This document shows positions 18,995 to 28,658 of a DNA stretch of 59,902 nt, one piece after another; the first letter of the stretch is position 1; each line of letters begins with the position of its first letter. A model generated the notes under the pieces. The model searched no databases, had not been told where the DNA came from, and saw only the letters and a list, made by a program, of their open reading frames with translations. Position numbers and translations under genes: made by a program. Source of the stretch: Clostridia bacterium (GTDB lineage: Bacteria > Bacillota > Clostridia > Oscillospirales > Acutalibacteraceae); contig JAFTYU010000035.1 in NCBI GenBank assembly GCA_017461235.1, positions 1-59,902 of the forward strand, read 5' to 3'.

Positions 18995-20656
18995 ATGGAT
19001 GAAATAATCTTAGAAAATTCATCAAACTTTATACACGACATTATTGATGAAGAATTACGTGAAGGAGTTAATACCAAAGTTCAGACCCGTTTTCCGCCTG
19101 AACCCAACGGCTATCTTCATATCGGTCACGCCAAGGCAATATGCATTGATTTCACAACTGCTATGAAATACGGCGGTGTATGCAACCTTCGCCTTGATGA
19201 CACTAATCCCGCAAAGGAAGATATTGAATACGTTGAGTCTATTAAAGAAGATATTGAATGGCTCGGATTTAAATGGGATAAATGCCTTTACGCATCAAGC
19301 TACTTTGACTTTCTTTATGAGTGTGCAATAAAGCTCATAAAAGACGGCAAGGCATACGTTGATGACCTTACCGCAGAAGAAATGCGTGAATACCGCGGTA
19401 CTCTTACAGAGCCCGGCAAAAACAGTCCCTACCGTGACAGAAGTGTTGAAGAAAATCTCGACCTTTTCAAGCGTATGACTGACGGCGAGTTCCCCGATGG
19501 TGCAAAAGTTCTTCGTGCAAAAATCGATATGGCGTCACCCAATATGAATATGCGTGACCCTGCCATTTACAGAATTATGCACACATCTCATCACCAGACA
19601 GGTGATAAATGGTGCGTTTACCCCATTTACGACTTTGCACATCCCCTTTCAGATGCACGCGAAGGTGTAACATACTCACTCTGCTCACTTGAGTTTGAAA
19701 ACCACAGACCCCTTTACAATTGGTTCATTGAGCAGATCGGTTTTGAAGAACCACCCAGACAGATTGAGTTCGCAAGACTTAACCTTAACTACTGTATCAC
19801 AAGCAAAAGAAGAAATATCCGCCTTGTTACGGACAATCTCGTAAGCGGCTGGGATGACCCGCGTATGGCTACCATCTGCGGTATGAGAAGACGCGGTTAT
19901 CCGGCAAAAGCTCTGCGTACATTCATTGAAAAAGTCGGTGTTTCAAAAGCGTACAGCGTTGTTGATTACGGTCTTCTTGAGGCTTGCGTGCGTGATGAAC
20001 TGAACGTTAACGCACCCCGTGCTATGGCAGTTCTCGATCCCCTTAAGGTGGTTATTGACAACTATCCCGACGGTCAGACAGAAGAAATCGAAGTTGAAGT
20101 TCATCCCGACAAGCCCGAGCTCGGCAAAAAGACAGTTACCTTCGGCAAAGAAATTTTTGTTGAACGCAACGACTTTATGGCTGAACCCGTTAAAAAATAT
20201 TTCAGACTCTTCCCCGGTAACGAAGTTCGTCTTAAAGGTGCATACTTCATCACCTGTAACTCCTACGAGACTGACGAAGACGGTAATGTGACCGTTCTCC
20301 ATTGTACCTATGACCCCGAAACCAAGGGCGGCAATGCTCCCGACGGCAGAAAGGTCAAGGGCACAATCCACTGGGCGGGCCCCAAAGCATTCAAAGCTGA
20401 AGTAAGACTTTACGACAGACTTTTCAACGTAGAAGACCCTGCCGGTGTTCCCGATGATGAATTTGTTAACGCAATCAACCCCGAATCCCTTGTCGTTCTC
20501 ACAGATTGCCTTATAGAAGAAAGCATAAAGGATGCTAAACCCCTTGATTCATTCCAGTTTATGAGAAACGGTTATTTCTGTGCAGATAAAGATTCTACTC
20601 CTGAAAAACCCATATTTAACCGTACCGTTCAACTTAATTCCTCTTGGAAGAAATAA
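18995..20656 (+). CDS. glnS: Glutaminyl-tRNA synthetase
   Basis: A 553-residue enzyme with [16 protein letters not shown] (HIGH motif with the [10 protein letters not shown] form diagnostic of GlnRS) and [10 protein letters not shown] at the KMSKS position. [20 protein letters not shown] is also GlnRS-specific. The C-terminal beta-barrel anticodon-binding domains are complete ([17 protein letters not shown]-like stretch), matching the roughly 550 residues of the family. It charges tRNA-Gln directly. In Firmicutes most species use the GatCAB amidotransferase instead, so this gene was probably acquired in this lineage. An AAGGAG site lies before the ATG. Confidence 0.95.
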   Translation: MDEIILENSSNFIHDIIDEELREGVNTKVQTRFPPEPNGYLHIGHAKAICIDFTTAMKYGGVCNLRLDDTNPAKEDIEYVESIKEDIEWLGFKWDKCLYASSYFDFLYECAIKLIKDGKAYVDDLTAEEMREYRGTLTEPGKNSPYRDRSVEENLDLFKRMTDGEFPDGAKVLRAKIDMASPNMNMRDPAIYRIMHTSHHQTGDKWCVYPIYDFAHPLSDAREGVTYSLCSLEFENHRPLYNWFIEQIGFEEPPRQIEFARLNLNYCITSKRRNIRLVTDNLVSGWDDPRMATICGMRRRGYPAKALRTFIEKVGVSKAYSVVDYGLLEACVRDELNVNAPRAMAVLDPLKVVIDNYPDGQTEEIEVEVHPDKPELGKKTVTFGKEIFVERNDFMAEPVKKYFRLFPGNEVRLKGAYFITCNSYETDEDGNVTVLHCTYDPETKGGNAPDGRKVKGTIHWAGPKAFKAEVRLYDRLFNVEDPAGVPDDEFVNAINPESLVVLTDCLIEESIKDAKPLDSFQFMRNGYFCADKDSTPEKPIFNRTVQLNSSWKK

Positions 20657-20677
20657 TAAAGCGAAAGGTTGTTTCTT

Positions 20678-21382
20678 ATGAAATACGTTTATAAAATCGT
20701 AGCCGCTTTATGCGCGATTGCGATTATTGTCATTGCAATATGCACACCTATTCTCAGTATCAGTATTGAATCTTTTCTCCCGGCAGGCTTGCTCACCATA
20801 GGCGCACTTTTAAAGAACGACTCCGCCTTGGAGCTTCTTGAAAAATATGATGGTGCGATGCCGTCAACCGTGGGTGAGAAAATTTCTGTTCTTAATCTTA
20901 TCTCGCCAAACGCAAACTCCATAGCTGAAACTCTCAGCAATCTCAGTTCCGAAGAATCTGCTGAAGCCACTATGGAAGCACTTAAACCCATCCTTCCTGC
21001 GCTTATCGTATTCGTTGTTGTTTTTGCTCTTATTCTCATTTTCGCAATCGCAATTATAATTACTGCTTTTGCATCCAAAAACAACAGAAACGTTATCTAT
21101 CTGAGTGTTGCAGGTTGCGGTCTTACCCTTATGCTTTTTGAAAGCTTTGAAGGTGTTGCGGCTCCGTTCCTCAGCGAACAAATCACACTTGCAGATATTG
21201 CAGGTAGCGAGTGGATTTCTCTTATCGGTTCGATATCCGGATTGGAATTGACATCTACGCTCTGGCTCATTCCCCTTGTATTTGTCTGCATAATCATCTG
21301 GACTGTTCTTTATAACGCAACTCTCCCCGAGAAGGAAAAAATTGAGAGAAAAAAGATGTTAGGAGAATTTGACGAGATATGA
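20678..21382 (+). CDS. Four-helix membrane protein of unknown function
   Basis: A 234-residue protein. The ATG at 20678 is preceded by GAAAGG at 9 bases; a TTG at 20669 in frame is too close to that site. Hydrophobic helices lie near residues 5-30, 108-135, 143-165 and 195-220, with a polar exported loop of about 60 residues (residues 40-100). The short tail (EKEKIERKKMLGEFDEI) is cytoplasmic. No family recognised. It follows glnS after 21 bases and overlaps the next gene by 4 bases (ATGA), so it is probably translationally coupled to it. Confidence 0.7.
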   Translation: MKYVYKIVAALCAIAIIVIAICTPILSISIESFLPAGLLTIGALLKNDSALELLEKYDGAMPSTVGEKISVLNLISPNANSIAETLSNLSSEESAEATMEALKPILPALIVFVVVFALILIFAIAIIITAFASKNNRNVIYLSVAGCGLTLMLFESFEGVAAPFLSEQITLADIAGSEWISLIGSISGLELTSTLWLIPLVFVCIIIWTVLYNATLPEKEKIERKKMLGEFDEI

Positions 21383-21831
21383 TTTACGATAAAGTTGAAA
21401 ATATGGGCATTTATTTTAACAATCTCCCTAACTTTGAAAAAGTCCCTGCAGAGTACAGAAAATTTATAGAATCCCCCTTCAACGAAGGAAGGATTGATAT
21501 TGACGGTGACAATCTCTGGTGCAACGTCGCATCATACGAAGTTAACCCCGACAACCCCTTGAAATATGAAGCACACAAAGAATATGCCGATGTTCAGATA
21601 ATGGTTGACGGCGAAGAGCTTTTTGGTTGGGCTAACACCAATGAGTGTATCATTACCGAAGATTTTAAAGAAGGTTGCGACATCGCTTTTATGGATGCCC
21701 CCAACGGTCAGTTTTTTGCTTTGAGAAAGGGCTATTTTGCAGTATTCTTCCCCGAAGACGCTCACGCACCCTGCAGAAAAAGTGAAAACGCAGACACTGC
21801 ACATAAGCTTGTGTTTAAAGTAAAATTATAA
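21379..21831 (+). CDS. YhcH/YjgK/YiaL family protein
   Basis: A 150-residue cupin-like protein of the DUF386 family. Motifs: MIYDKVENMGIYFNNLP at the start, YEAHKEYADVQIMVDGEE (His and Glu at the usual metal site), and FFPEDAHAPCRK near the end. Members are linked to sialic acid and other sugar catabolism (E. coli NanQ is an anomerase). Here it is coupled to a membrane protein and not to sugar genes, so its substrate is open. Length matches the family. Confidence 0.88.
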   Translation: MIYDKVENMGIYFNNLPNFEKVPAEYRKFIESPFNEGRIDIDGDNLWCNVASYEVNPDNPLKYEAHKEYADVQIMVDGEELFGWANTNECIITEDFKEGCDIAFMDAPNGQFFALRKGYFAVFFPEDAHAPCRKSENADTAHKLVFKVKL

Positions 21832-21836
21832 AATAC

Positions 21837-21862
21837 AACCCCGACACTTTTGTGTCGGGGTT
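21837..21862. terminator. Bidirectional terminator
   Basis: An 11-bp stem (21837-21847 with 21852-21862, TTTT loop) between the stop of the YhcH gene and the stop of the sensor kinase gene. Confidence 0.88.
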
Positions 21863-21867
21863 ATCTT

Positions 21868-23190
21868 TTAATATGGCAAAGAAACCACAATATTGAAAAC
21901 AGAGTCCTCATATTTGATAAGCATATCTCCCTTATGCTTATCAACGGTTCTCTTGATACTTTTAAGTCCGAGACCGTGATTTTTTTCGTCCTTTTTAGTG
22001 GAAACATAAACACCCGCTCTACGTTTGGGTTCTTCGGATGACGAGTTTTTAACCGATATTATAAGCTCGTTATTACAGTCGTGAAGCTTAACGTAAATAT
22101 ATCTGTCCTTAGGATTTTCGATTTTAACACAGGCTTCAACGGCGTTATCCAATGCATTACCAATGATAGTACATATATCCATTGCAGGAATAGTTTTGTT
22201 TTTCAACGGGGTAACGTCAAACTGTGTGGATATTAAGTTTTTCTGTGCATACAATAGTTTTTCGTTAAGGACCGCATCAACTGCACTGTTACGGCTCATA
22301 GAAATATAGGTAGCCTCCTCAACGGCATCGTTCATTTTTTCAAGATATTCCAAGAGTTCATCCGACGTTCCGTTTTCGGCGATACCTTTAAGACACAGAA
22401 TATGATTTTTTAAATCGTGGCGTAATTCTCTTGTGTGATTATAGCTTTCTTCAATACGCTTGTACGATTGCTTTTCAAGTCGCATCTGTGTACTGAGAAT
22501 GTCCGCATTTCTTTGCATTTCCAACTGATTATGTAGTTTTGAAAACAACATAAACACAAGTAGATTTATAAAAACAAGACCTATTGTTGATACTATAATA
22601 TATGTATAAATCTCCTCGCCCGGTTGCACTAAATCAAAATAATACTGATAAACGGTAAGAGTACCCAAAGTGGTAACGGGCACCGTCATAAGCAAAAGCC
22701 AGTATCTTAAAGGTACTGATTTGTTTTTTGATTTTGTAAAAAGACCCAAAAGAATTATGAACGCCAGCATAAACAAGTTGGGTAATTCAATTGCTAAAAT
22801 TCTGTAAAAGAAACTCTGTTCATCAATACCGGGAATTTGATTGATAAAAAATGAAAAAGCGAAATACGAAAGTAATTTAGAAAGAGCAACAAAAAGAGAG
22901 TAAACTATACAAAAAAGTGCTTTCAATCGTTTTTGACCGTCATAAATAACCAAGGCTATTATGAAAATCATAATCATCTGAACAGCCGTTTTAATATTGC
23001 CCGTTTGCCCTGTTTCCTGAAGTGCAAGGAGTACACCTGCGCTTAAAACAAAAGCCACAACTTTCGGTAGTTTACTTTTATAGCGTTCATCAAAAAACGC
23101 ATTCATTAAAAGGAAAGCAAAAAGTATATCAACCGTTGACGAAAAAAGCCTTATGAGATAGAACAACGTTGTTTCAATAAATTGTAACAT
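21868..23190 (-). CDS. AgrC-like sensor histidine kinase (GHKL type)
   Basis: A 440-residue kinase. Six membrane helices cover about residues 5-210, with no large outside domain. Then comes a dimerisation/H-box with YNHTRELRHDLKNHIL (phosphorylated His in RHD), the N-box IIGNALDNAVEAC and a C-terminal G-box (KNHGLGLKSIKRTVDKHKGD). This is the class that senses peptides in agr, com and fsr systems. The ATG at 23190 has AAAAGGTG upstream; an in-frame GTG at 23199 overlaps the regulator's TGA. Last gene of a four-gene leftward unit; no AgrD-like peptide gene is visible beside it. Confidence 0.9.
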   Translation of the reverse strand: MLQFIETTLFYLIRLFSSTVDILFAFLLMNAFFDERYKSKLPKVVAFVLSAGVLLALQETGQTGNIKTAVQMIMIFIIALVIYDGQKRLKALFCIVYSLFVALSKLLSYFAFSFFINQIPGIDEQSFFYRILAIELPNLFMLAFIILLGLFTKSKNKSVPLRYWLLLMTVPVTTLGTLTVYQYYFDLVQPGEEIYTYIIVSTIGLVFINLLVFMLFSKLHNQLEMQRNADILSTQMRLEKQSYKRIEESYNHTRELRHDLKNHILCLKGIAENGTSDELLEYLEKMNDAVEEATYISMSRNSAVDAVLNEKLLYAQKNLISTQFDVTPLKNKTIPAMDICTIIGNALDNAVEACVKIENPKDRYIYVKLHDCNNELIISVKNSSSEEPKRRAGVYVSTKKDEKNHGLGLKSIKRTVDKHKGDMLIKYEDSVFNIVVSLPY

Positions 23191-23195
23191 ATCAA

Positions 23196-23906
23196 TCACC
23201 TTTTAGACCACAAATACGCTTCTCTTACAGCATTTGCTCGGCTTTTACTCACGGGAAGTATTGCACCTGAATTAAGCACAGTTTCTTCCTTAGTTAATGA
23301 CTTGATTTTTGTAGCATTAACAAGAAAACTTTGATGAATACGAAGAAAATCCTTTTGATCAAGTTCTTTTTCTATTTCATCCAATTTCCCGTAAAATGAT
23401 ATTTCCTCGTTTTTGGTATGTACTTTTATTAACCGTAGTTTACTTTCAAAATACAGGATTTCGTCAAGGGGTATTTTCTTTGCAAGGGATGGCGTCTGAA
23501 TTGTATAAAAGTCTGTTGTCTGTTTTTTCAACTCCCCTAAACATTCACCGAAAATGTGGTCAAACGCATTTTCAAGTTCAGTTTTGAGGATATATCTGAA
23601 AGCCTTTGCCTCATATCCTGAAAAAACGTACTCAGCAGAGGATGTTACAAAAACGATAAGGGAGTTCACACCCTCATCCCGAAGACCCTTGGCACAGTCC
23701 ACACCATTTATTGTTCTCATTTTAATATCAAGAAAAATTATATCAAAGGAAGCAGGGTTCTGCCTACAATACTCGAGAAGGTCTGCACCGTCACCAAAGA
23801 CACCTATACGTGCCTCCATATCGTATTTAGCAAGACAATGACGAGTTCTTTTTTCTAAATAATCGCAGATATTCTTTTCATCATCACAAATTGCAATACT
23901 GAGCAT
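23196..23906 (-). CDS. LytTR-family response regulator (AgrA-like)
   Basis: A 236-residue regulator starting after AGGAGGTG. The receiver domain (residues 1-120) has the acidic pair ICDDEK, phospho-acceptor in IIFLDIKM, and the conserved T/S and K (VFVTSSAEY, AFRYILK). The LytTR DNA-binding domain follows (about 135-235) with KKIPLDEILYFES, the FYGKLDEIEKEL segment and FLRIHQSFLVNATKIKSL. It pairs with the adjacent kinase. Such regulators bind direct repeats upstream of target promoters; I could not find a convincing repeat pair here. Preceded by 64 bases behind a membrane protein gene. Confidence 0.92.
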   Translation of the reverse strand: MLSIAICDDEKNICDYLEKRTRHCLAKYDMEARIGVFGDGADLLEYCRQNPASFDIIFLDIKMRTINGVDCAKGLRDEGVNSLIVFVTSSAEYVFSGYEAKAFRYILKTELENAFDHIFGECLGELKKQTTDFYTIQTPSLAKKIPLDEILYFESKLRLIKVHTKNEEISFYGKLDEIEKELDQKDFLRIHQSFLVNATKIKSLTKEETVLNSGAILPVSKSRANAVREAYLWSKR

Positions 23907-23970
23907 TTCCCCACCTCCTGAAGTTTATATTTCTATATTACTACAATGATATATATTTTTCAATTGTGTT

Positions 23971-24882
23971 TTAAAATCCTGACAGCACAAAAGAGTACAT
24001 CATATATGAGCCGAGAATTGACATACCCACAGCTAAAAGAACCAATGGGTTAAAAAGCTGACGGGGATTTGAAGTTTTAATTGCTTTCACTATACAAAGT
24101 ACAGAAAGCGCAATTGTTATACCAATGGGCAGAATTATTATCATCCCGGAAAGGGTTAATAAGAATGAAGCATACCAGAAAACCATAAACACAACATTTA
24201 TGATTTCATATATTATTGATAAGCTTTCCACAGAATATGTTACACCATCCAACAGATCCCAAATCATTCTGCCGGCAACGAAAGTGCCATAAAAACAAAT
24301 TGATGAAATTGCTAAACTTCTTGCGGGATTTTCAAGTCTCCAGCGGGATAATTTTTCGTAGTGTTTGTCATTATCTCTGTAAAGCTGATAAACTGCAACG
24401 GAAACGAGCAAGCCCAAAAGGAAAACCATCAACACGTCAAACTCATATATAATACTGTACTTGTCGCTCCAACCATCGTAATTAACGGTATATGTGAGTT
24501 TTTCGGTTACAGCCGCTGCAAAGCTACCGAAAGGTAAGCCCAGGGTTTTAGCAAACGAGAAAAATGAGCGGAACGTTGTTCCAGATGTTTCATCAACCCA
24601 ATAATAGAAAATAGCCGAAACAAGGGAGCCCATATTTATTATAAACGCAGGGTAATAAAGGAATTTCAGATCATTGGCTTTTGAAACAAGGGCTATAAAT
24701 GTCATACCCGCCATGAACATTATCGGAAATATTGTAAGAATAATTTTTGATAACAGATTTTCAATCGGCAATTGTTCCCAAGTTGCTATACTTGTCATTA
24801 ACAGACCCACGGATAAAACAAGACACCCTGCAAACACGCCTATAAGTACTTGTAAAATTTTATATTTCTTTAAAGTCTTCAT
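23971..24882 (-). CDS. Polytopic membrane protein, unknown
   Basis: A 303-residue protein with about seven hydrophobic helices. The ATG at 24882 is chosen since AAAGGAG precedes it by 7 bases. No transporter signature or catalytic motif is visible. The gene lies 14 bases behind another small membrane protein gene and 64 bases before the LytTR regulator, so these four genes probably form one unit. The position is compatible with a peptide export or immunity role, but nothing in the sequence shows this. Confidence 0.7.
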   Translation of the reverse strand: MKTLKKYKILQVLIGVFAGCLVLSVGLLMTSIATWEQLPIENLLSKIILTIFPIMFMAGMTFIALVSKANDLKFLYYPAFIINMGSLVSAIFYYWVDETSGTTFRSFFSFAKTLGLPFGSFAAAVTEKLTYTVNYDGWSDKYSIIYEFDVLMVFLLGLLVSVAVYQLYRDNDKHYEKLSRWRLENPARSLAISSICFYGTFVAGRMIWDLLDGVTYSVESLSIIYEIINVVFMVFWYASFLLTLSGMIIILPIGITIALSVLCIVKAIKTSNPRQLFNPLVLLAVGMSILGSYMMYSFVLSGF

Positions 24883-24896
24883 AAAATCAACTCCTT

Positions 24897-25241
24897 TTAA
24901 GGCATAAAGTAAATTATCCATCCTAACGGATAACAAATATTAAGTAAAATATTTATTATTACTAACGGATGCAAAAATACTTTTGGATTTTTATCTTTTA
25001 TTGCAATTACAATGCACCAGATTACTGTTATCCAAAACCAGATGCCTGAAAAAACAGCTGCTATCCAACTAATAATACCCATTACATAAGCTAAAACGTC
25101 ATAAATACAATAGTAAATATTCCCATCAAGCTCCCAGAAAATTGAGGTTAGTATTATCAATAAAATACTTACACCGTAAAATACCAATGTCGATATCCCA
25201 AAAAGCTTATAATTATCAAAATACGTGAATTTTTGTTTCAT
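24897..25241 (-). CDS. Small three-helix membrane protein, unknown
   Basis: A 114-residue protein starting at 25241 behind GAGGGG. Hydrophobic helices at about residues 14-36, 48-80 and 88-110 (FLHPLVIINILLNICYPLGW). The pattern NPKVFLHPLVIINI resembles NPRQLFNPLVLLAV in the next gene, so the two may be distant relatives. First gene of the unit that ends with the sensor kinase. Confidence 0.65.
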   Translation of the reverse strand: MKQKFTYFDNYKLFGISTLVFYGVSILLIILTSIFWELDGNIYYCIYDVLAYVMGIISWIAAVFSGIWFWITVIWCIVIAIKDKNPKVFLHPLVIINILLNICYPLGWIIYFMP

Positions 25242-25460
25242 ATTTACATCCCCTCTCTGTGATTTCATAATAACAAACGGGATTAAAAATGTGGGTAATT
25301 TGTAATTTTTGTTCCTGTTTTTGTAATTTTTGGGTTGATTTTCTATCCAACAGAAGAATAACAGAAAGAGAACTACCCACCACCGAAAGAAAAGAGTTTG
25401 TTACTCGCTTGAAACTTTTATTTATAACATAAAGTAATGTTAAGTCCTCTTGCGGTACCC

Positions 25461-25587
25461 AAAATCGTTGGTCGCTCCTGTTCGTCGCTAACGATTTTGA
25501 CCGCTACGCCAACTCACACTCCCTGTATCCGCCGCCAGCGGCGGTCGTGTTCCTTGCCCCTCCCTATTCGGTAAAGCCGAACAGGGA
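25461..25587. repeat. Three intergenic hairpins in the divergent gap
   Basis: The gap 25242-25680 (about 440 bases) holds three inverted repeats: a 9-bp stem with a 20-base loop (25461-25469/25490-25498), a 7-bp all-GC stem (25529-25535/25538-25544) and a 10-bp interrupted stem (25561-25571/25577-25587). The stretch is GC-rich against AT-rich flanks and has no reading frame. None is followed by a U-tract, so they are unlikely to be ordinary terminators. Confidence 0.6.
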
Positions 25588-25621
25588 TGATAACAATCTA
25601 TCTCGCAACAATAATTATTCG

Positions 25622-25650
25622 TTGCAAATATATATTTCCTATGTTAAAAT
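25622..25650 (+). promoter_or_regulatory. Promoter of uxaC
   Basis: TTGCAA (25622-25627), 17-base spacer, TAAAAT (25645-25650), 30 bases before the start codon; GGAGG at 25668-25672. Confidence 0.7.
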
Positions 25651-25680
25651 AAAGCCATAAACTTTTCGGAGGATAAATAT

Positions 25681-27078
25681 ATGAAAAAATTCATGGATAA
25701 AGATTTTCTTCTTTCAACCGAAACCGCTAAAAAGCTCTATGCAGCTTGCGAAAATACACCTATTTTCGACTGGCATTGCCACCTTCAACCCAAGGAAATT
25801 TATGAAAATAAAGAGCCTTCGGATATTGCGTATTTATGGCTCGCCGGTGACCACTATAAATGGAGAGGTATGCGCTCCTGCGGTATAAGTGAAGAATATA
25901 TTACAGGTGATAAAACACCATACGAAAAATTCAAGGCTTGGGCGAGTGCTATGCCCAATCTTATAGGTAACCCCCTTTATCATTGGACACACCTTGAATT
26001 ACAGAGATATTTTGACATTTACGAGCCCCTTTCCCCTGCAACCTGTGACGAAATATGGGAAAAGGCAAATGCTAAAATAAAAGCAGGTGGCTTTACTCCC
26101 CGTGAGCTTATTGAAAAAAGCAATGTTTCATACGTTTGCACAACGGATGACGCCGCAGACACTCTCGAATACCACAAGCTTCTTGCAGAAGATAAGACTT
26201 TTAAATGCAAGGTTCTCCCTGCATTTCGTCCCGACAAGGCTTTAGGCATCGAACTCCCCGGTTACAATGAATGGGTTCTTGCTCTCGAAAACGTAATGGG
26301 CAAAAAGGTTGAAAGCTTCACCGAGCTTAAAGCCGCCATGCTTTCAAGAATCGAATTCTTCAAAGAAATGGGTTGCCGCGCTTCCGACCACGCTTTCACC
26401 TACGTGCCCTATAACAGAGCCGATGAAGACGAACTCAACGCCATATATGCAAAACGTCTCTCAGGAGCAGAGCTTACAACTGATGAAGTTGATAAATACA
26501 AAACCGAGCTTATGCTTTTCCTTGCGGGTCAATACAATCGTCTTGGCTGGGGTATGGAAATCCATATCGGTGCAATGCGTAACAACAACGGCATAATGTT
26601 CAAAAAACTCGGCCCCGACACAGGTTACGACTCTGTTGCCGACTATGAGATAGCCGTGAATCTCTCAAGACTTCTTGATGCTATGCTCTGTGGTGCAGGT
26701 CTTCCCAGAACAGTTCTCTTTACACTCAATCCCAAGGACAACTACGTTCTCGGTACAATGCTCGGTAACTTCCAGAGTGACGAGGCAGAATCAAAAATTC
26801 AATTCGGCTCCGCCTGGTGGTTTAATGATAACTATGATGGTATGCGTACACAGATGCAGACACTTATGAATCTGGGTGTTATTTCCAAATTCGTAGGCAT
26901 GATTACTGACTCAAGAAGCTTCCTGTCATACCCCCGTCACGAGTATTTCCGCAGAATTCTCTGTGAACTTTTAGGTGACCTTGTTGAAGAAGGCAAGTAT
27001 CCCGATGACATTGAGTTCTTAAGCAAGGTTGTTCAGGACGTTTCATTTAATAATGCAGTTAAATATTTTGGAGTATAA
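25681..27078 (+). CDS. uxaC: Glucuronate isomerase
   Basis: A 465-residue member of the amidohydrolase-like UxaC family, full length. Key motifs: FMDKDFLLSTETAKKLY at the N-terminus, PIFDWHCHLQPKEIYENK (metal-binding HCH), WKWRGMRSCG-like YKWRGMRSCG, and the C-terminal GMITDSRSFLSYPRHEYFRRILC. It interconverts D-glucuronate with D-fructuronate (and galacturonate with tagaturonate), the entry step of hexuronate use. It shares a transcript with the downstream glycosidase (5-base gap). No uxaB/uxuA/kdgK genes are in view. Confidence 0.95.
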   Translation: MKKFMDKDFLLSTETAKKLYAACENTPIFDWHCHLQPKEIYENKEPSDIAYLWLAGDHYKWRGMRSCGISEEYITGDKTPYEKFKAWASAMPNLIGNPLYHWTHLELQRYFDIYEPLSPATCDEIWEKANAKIKAGGFTPRELIEKSNVSYVCTTDDAADTLEYHKLLAEDKTFKCKVLPAFRPDKALGIELPGYNEWVLALENVMGKKVESFTELKAAMLSRIEFFKEMGCRASDHAFTYVPYNRADEDELNAIYAKRLSGAELTTDEVDKYKTELMLFLAGQYNRLGWGMEIHIGAMRNNNGIMFKKLGPDTGYDSVADYEIAVNLSRLLDAMLCGAGLPRTVLFTLNPKDNYVLGTMLGNFQSDEAESKIQFGSAWWFNDNYDGMRTQMQTLMNLGVISKFVGMITDSRSFLSYPRHEYFRRILCELLGDLVEEGKYPDDIEFLSKVVQDVSFNNAVKYFGV

Positions 27079-27083
27079 TTTTT

Positions 27084-28616
27084 ATGGCAGGTATATTCAG
27101 ACAAAACACTGAAATCACATACGATGATAAAGATTTAATGGAAGAGAATTCCTTTATCGGTGCCGAACCCGATATGACTCCCATTCCAAAATTTGAGGAT
27201 ATAAGAAACAAGCTCCCGCAACCCTTGTGGGATAATCATAAAGATTATCTTGACTGCTATTGGAAAGCATGGGAAATCGCCTTCGGTAACCTTTATATGC
27301 CTACTAAAGAAAACGGTTTTGTTAGCCGTTATATTGATGCAGCTTTTAACGGTTGTATTTTTATGTGGGATTCGGCTTTTATGCTTATGTTCGGAAAATA
27401 TGCCGACAGAATTTTTAAGTTCCAGGAAACTTTTGATAACTTTTATGCCCATCAGCACGTTGACGGTTTTATTTGCCGTCAGATTGACGAGGAGGACGGT
27501 AAAGACATTTTCCCCCGTCACGACCCCTCATCAACAGGTCCCGAGGTTATGGCTTGGTGCGAATGGGATTATTTCCTTAACTTCGGTGATAAAGAAAGAC
27601 TTGCAAGGGTTTACCCTTGCCTTATTGCGTATCATCAATGGATGCAGGAGCATTTCACTTGGCGCGACGGCACATATTTCTCTTCAGGTTACGGTTGCGG
27701 AATGGATAACTGCCCCAGACTTGATGAAAAATACCACGTTTGTTACAGTCACGGTCATATGATATGGGTTGATGCATGTATGCAGGAGCTTAACGCTTGC
27801 AATATACTTATAAAAATGTCTGAAATTCTTGGACGTGATGAGTTCGTTCCCGAGCTTGTTGAAGAAAGGGACAGACTCTATAAAGTTATCAATGAAAAGC
27901 TCTGGGATGAAAACACCAAGTTTTACTATGACCTTCGTAATGACGATACCTTTAACGGTGTAAAACACATCGGTGCTTTCTGGTCACTCCTTGCAAAATG
28001 CGTTCCGCCAGAGCGCAGCGAGAGCTTTATTGCGCACCTTAATAACGAAAATGAATTCAAAACAGTACACCGTGTGCCTACACTCTCAAAAGACCACGAA
28101 GAATATAATCCCCGTGGCGGTTATTGGTGCGGTTCAGTATGGGCTCCCACAAACTATATGGTTCTTAAAGGTCTTGACGCTTACGGAAAATACGAGCTTT
28201 CTTACGAAATCGCCTGTTCACATCTCGACGCTGTAGTTGATGTTTTCAAGGATACAAATACTCTTTTTGAAAATTACGCTCCCGAGTTTTTTGACGGCAA
28301 GGCACATAGAGGCAGCTCTTCTCAACCTGATTTCGTAGGTTGGACGGGTCTTTCGCCCATATCGATTATGTTTGAATATGTGTTCGGTATAAAACCCGAT
28401 GCGGCAAACAATAAAATCACCTGGCACGTTAACCTTACCGATAAACACGGTATTGAAAAATATCCCTTCGGTACAGATGGTGAGCTCACTCTTATCTGTG
28501 ACAAGCGCGAAAATGCTGATGATGAACCCGTTATTACATTTGAATCAAACATCCCCGTAACTGTTGAGATTATATGGGGCAACGATGAAAAGAAAAGTAA
28601 AACAATCACAAAATAA
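27084..28616 (+). CDS. MGH1-like/trehalase-clan glycoside hydrolase
   Basis: A 510-residue cytoplasmic protein with an (alpha/alpha)6-barrel look. CIFMWDSAFMLMFGKYADR and GFICRQIDEEDG are characteristic of MGH1-like (mannosylglycerate hydrolase) and GH63/GH37-related proteins, where the Asp in MWDSAF is a likely catalytic acid. The C-terminal half has YWCGSVWAPTNYMVLKGL and a helix with ENYAPEFFDGKAHRGSS, containing the family's second acidic region. The exact substrate is unknown. Being downstream of uxaC in one operon, it may trim a glucuronate- or galacturonate-containing oligosaccharide (inference). Confidence 0.78.
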   Translation: MAGIFRQNTEITYDDKDLMEENSFIGAEPDMTPIPKFEDIRNKLPQPLWDNHKDYLDCYWKAWEIAFGNLYMPTKENGFVSRYIDAAFNGCIFMWDSAFMLMFGKYADRIFKFQETFDNFYAHQHVDGFICRQIDEEDGKDIFPRHDPSSTGPEVMAWCEWDYFLNFGDKERLARVYPCLIAYHQWMQEHFTWRDGTYFSSGYGCGMDNCPRLDEKYHVCYSHGHMIWVDACMQELNACNILIKMSEILGRDEFVPELVEERDRLYKVINEKLWDENTKFYYDLRNDDTFNGVKHIGAFWSLLAKCVPPERSESFIAHLNNENEFKTVHRVPTLSKDHEEYNPRGGYWCGSVWAPTNYMVLKGLDAYGKYELSYEIACSHLDAVVDVFKDTNTLFENYAPEFFDGKAHRGSSSQPDFVGWTGLSPISIMFEYVFGIKPDAANNKITWHVNLTDKHGIEKYPFGTDGELTLICDKRENADDEPVITFESNIPVTVEIIWGNDEKKSKTITK

Positions 28617-28658
28617 AAAACAGGACTTTGGCTGATGATAACCAAAGTCCTGTTTTTT
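28615..28658. terminator. Bidirectional terminator with 17-bp stem
   Basis: Arms 28615-28631 and 28642-28658 around a 10-base loop with A6/T6 ends, between the converging glycosidase and symporter genes. Confidence 0.93.
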
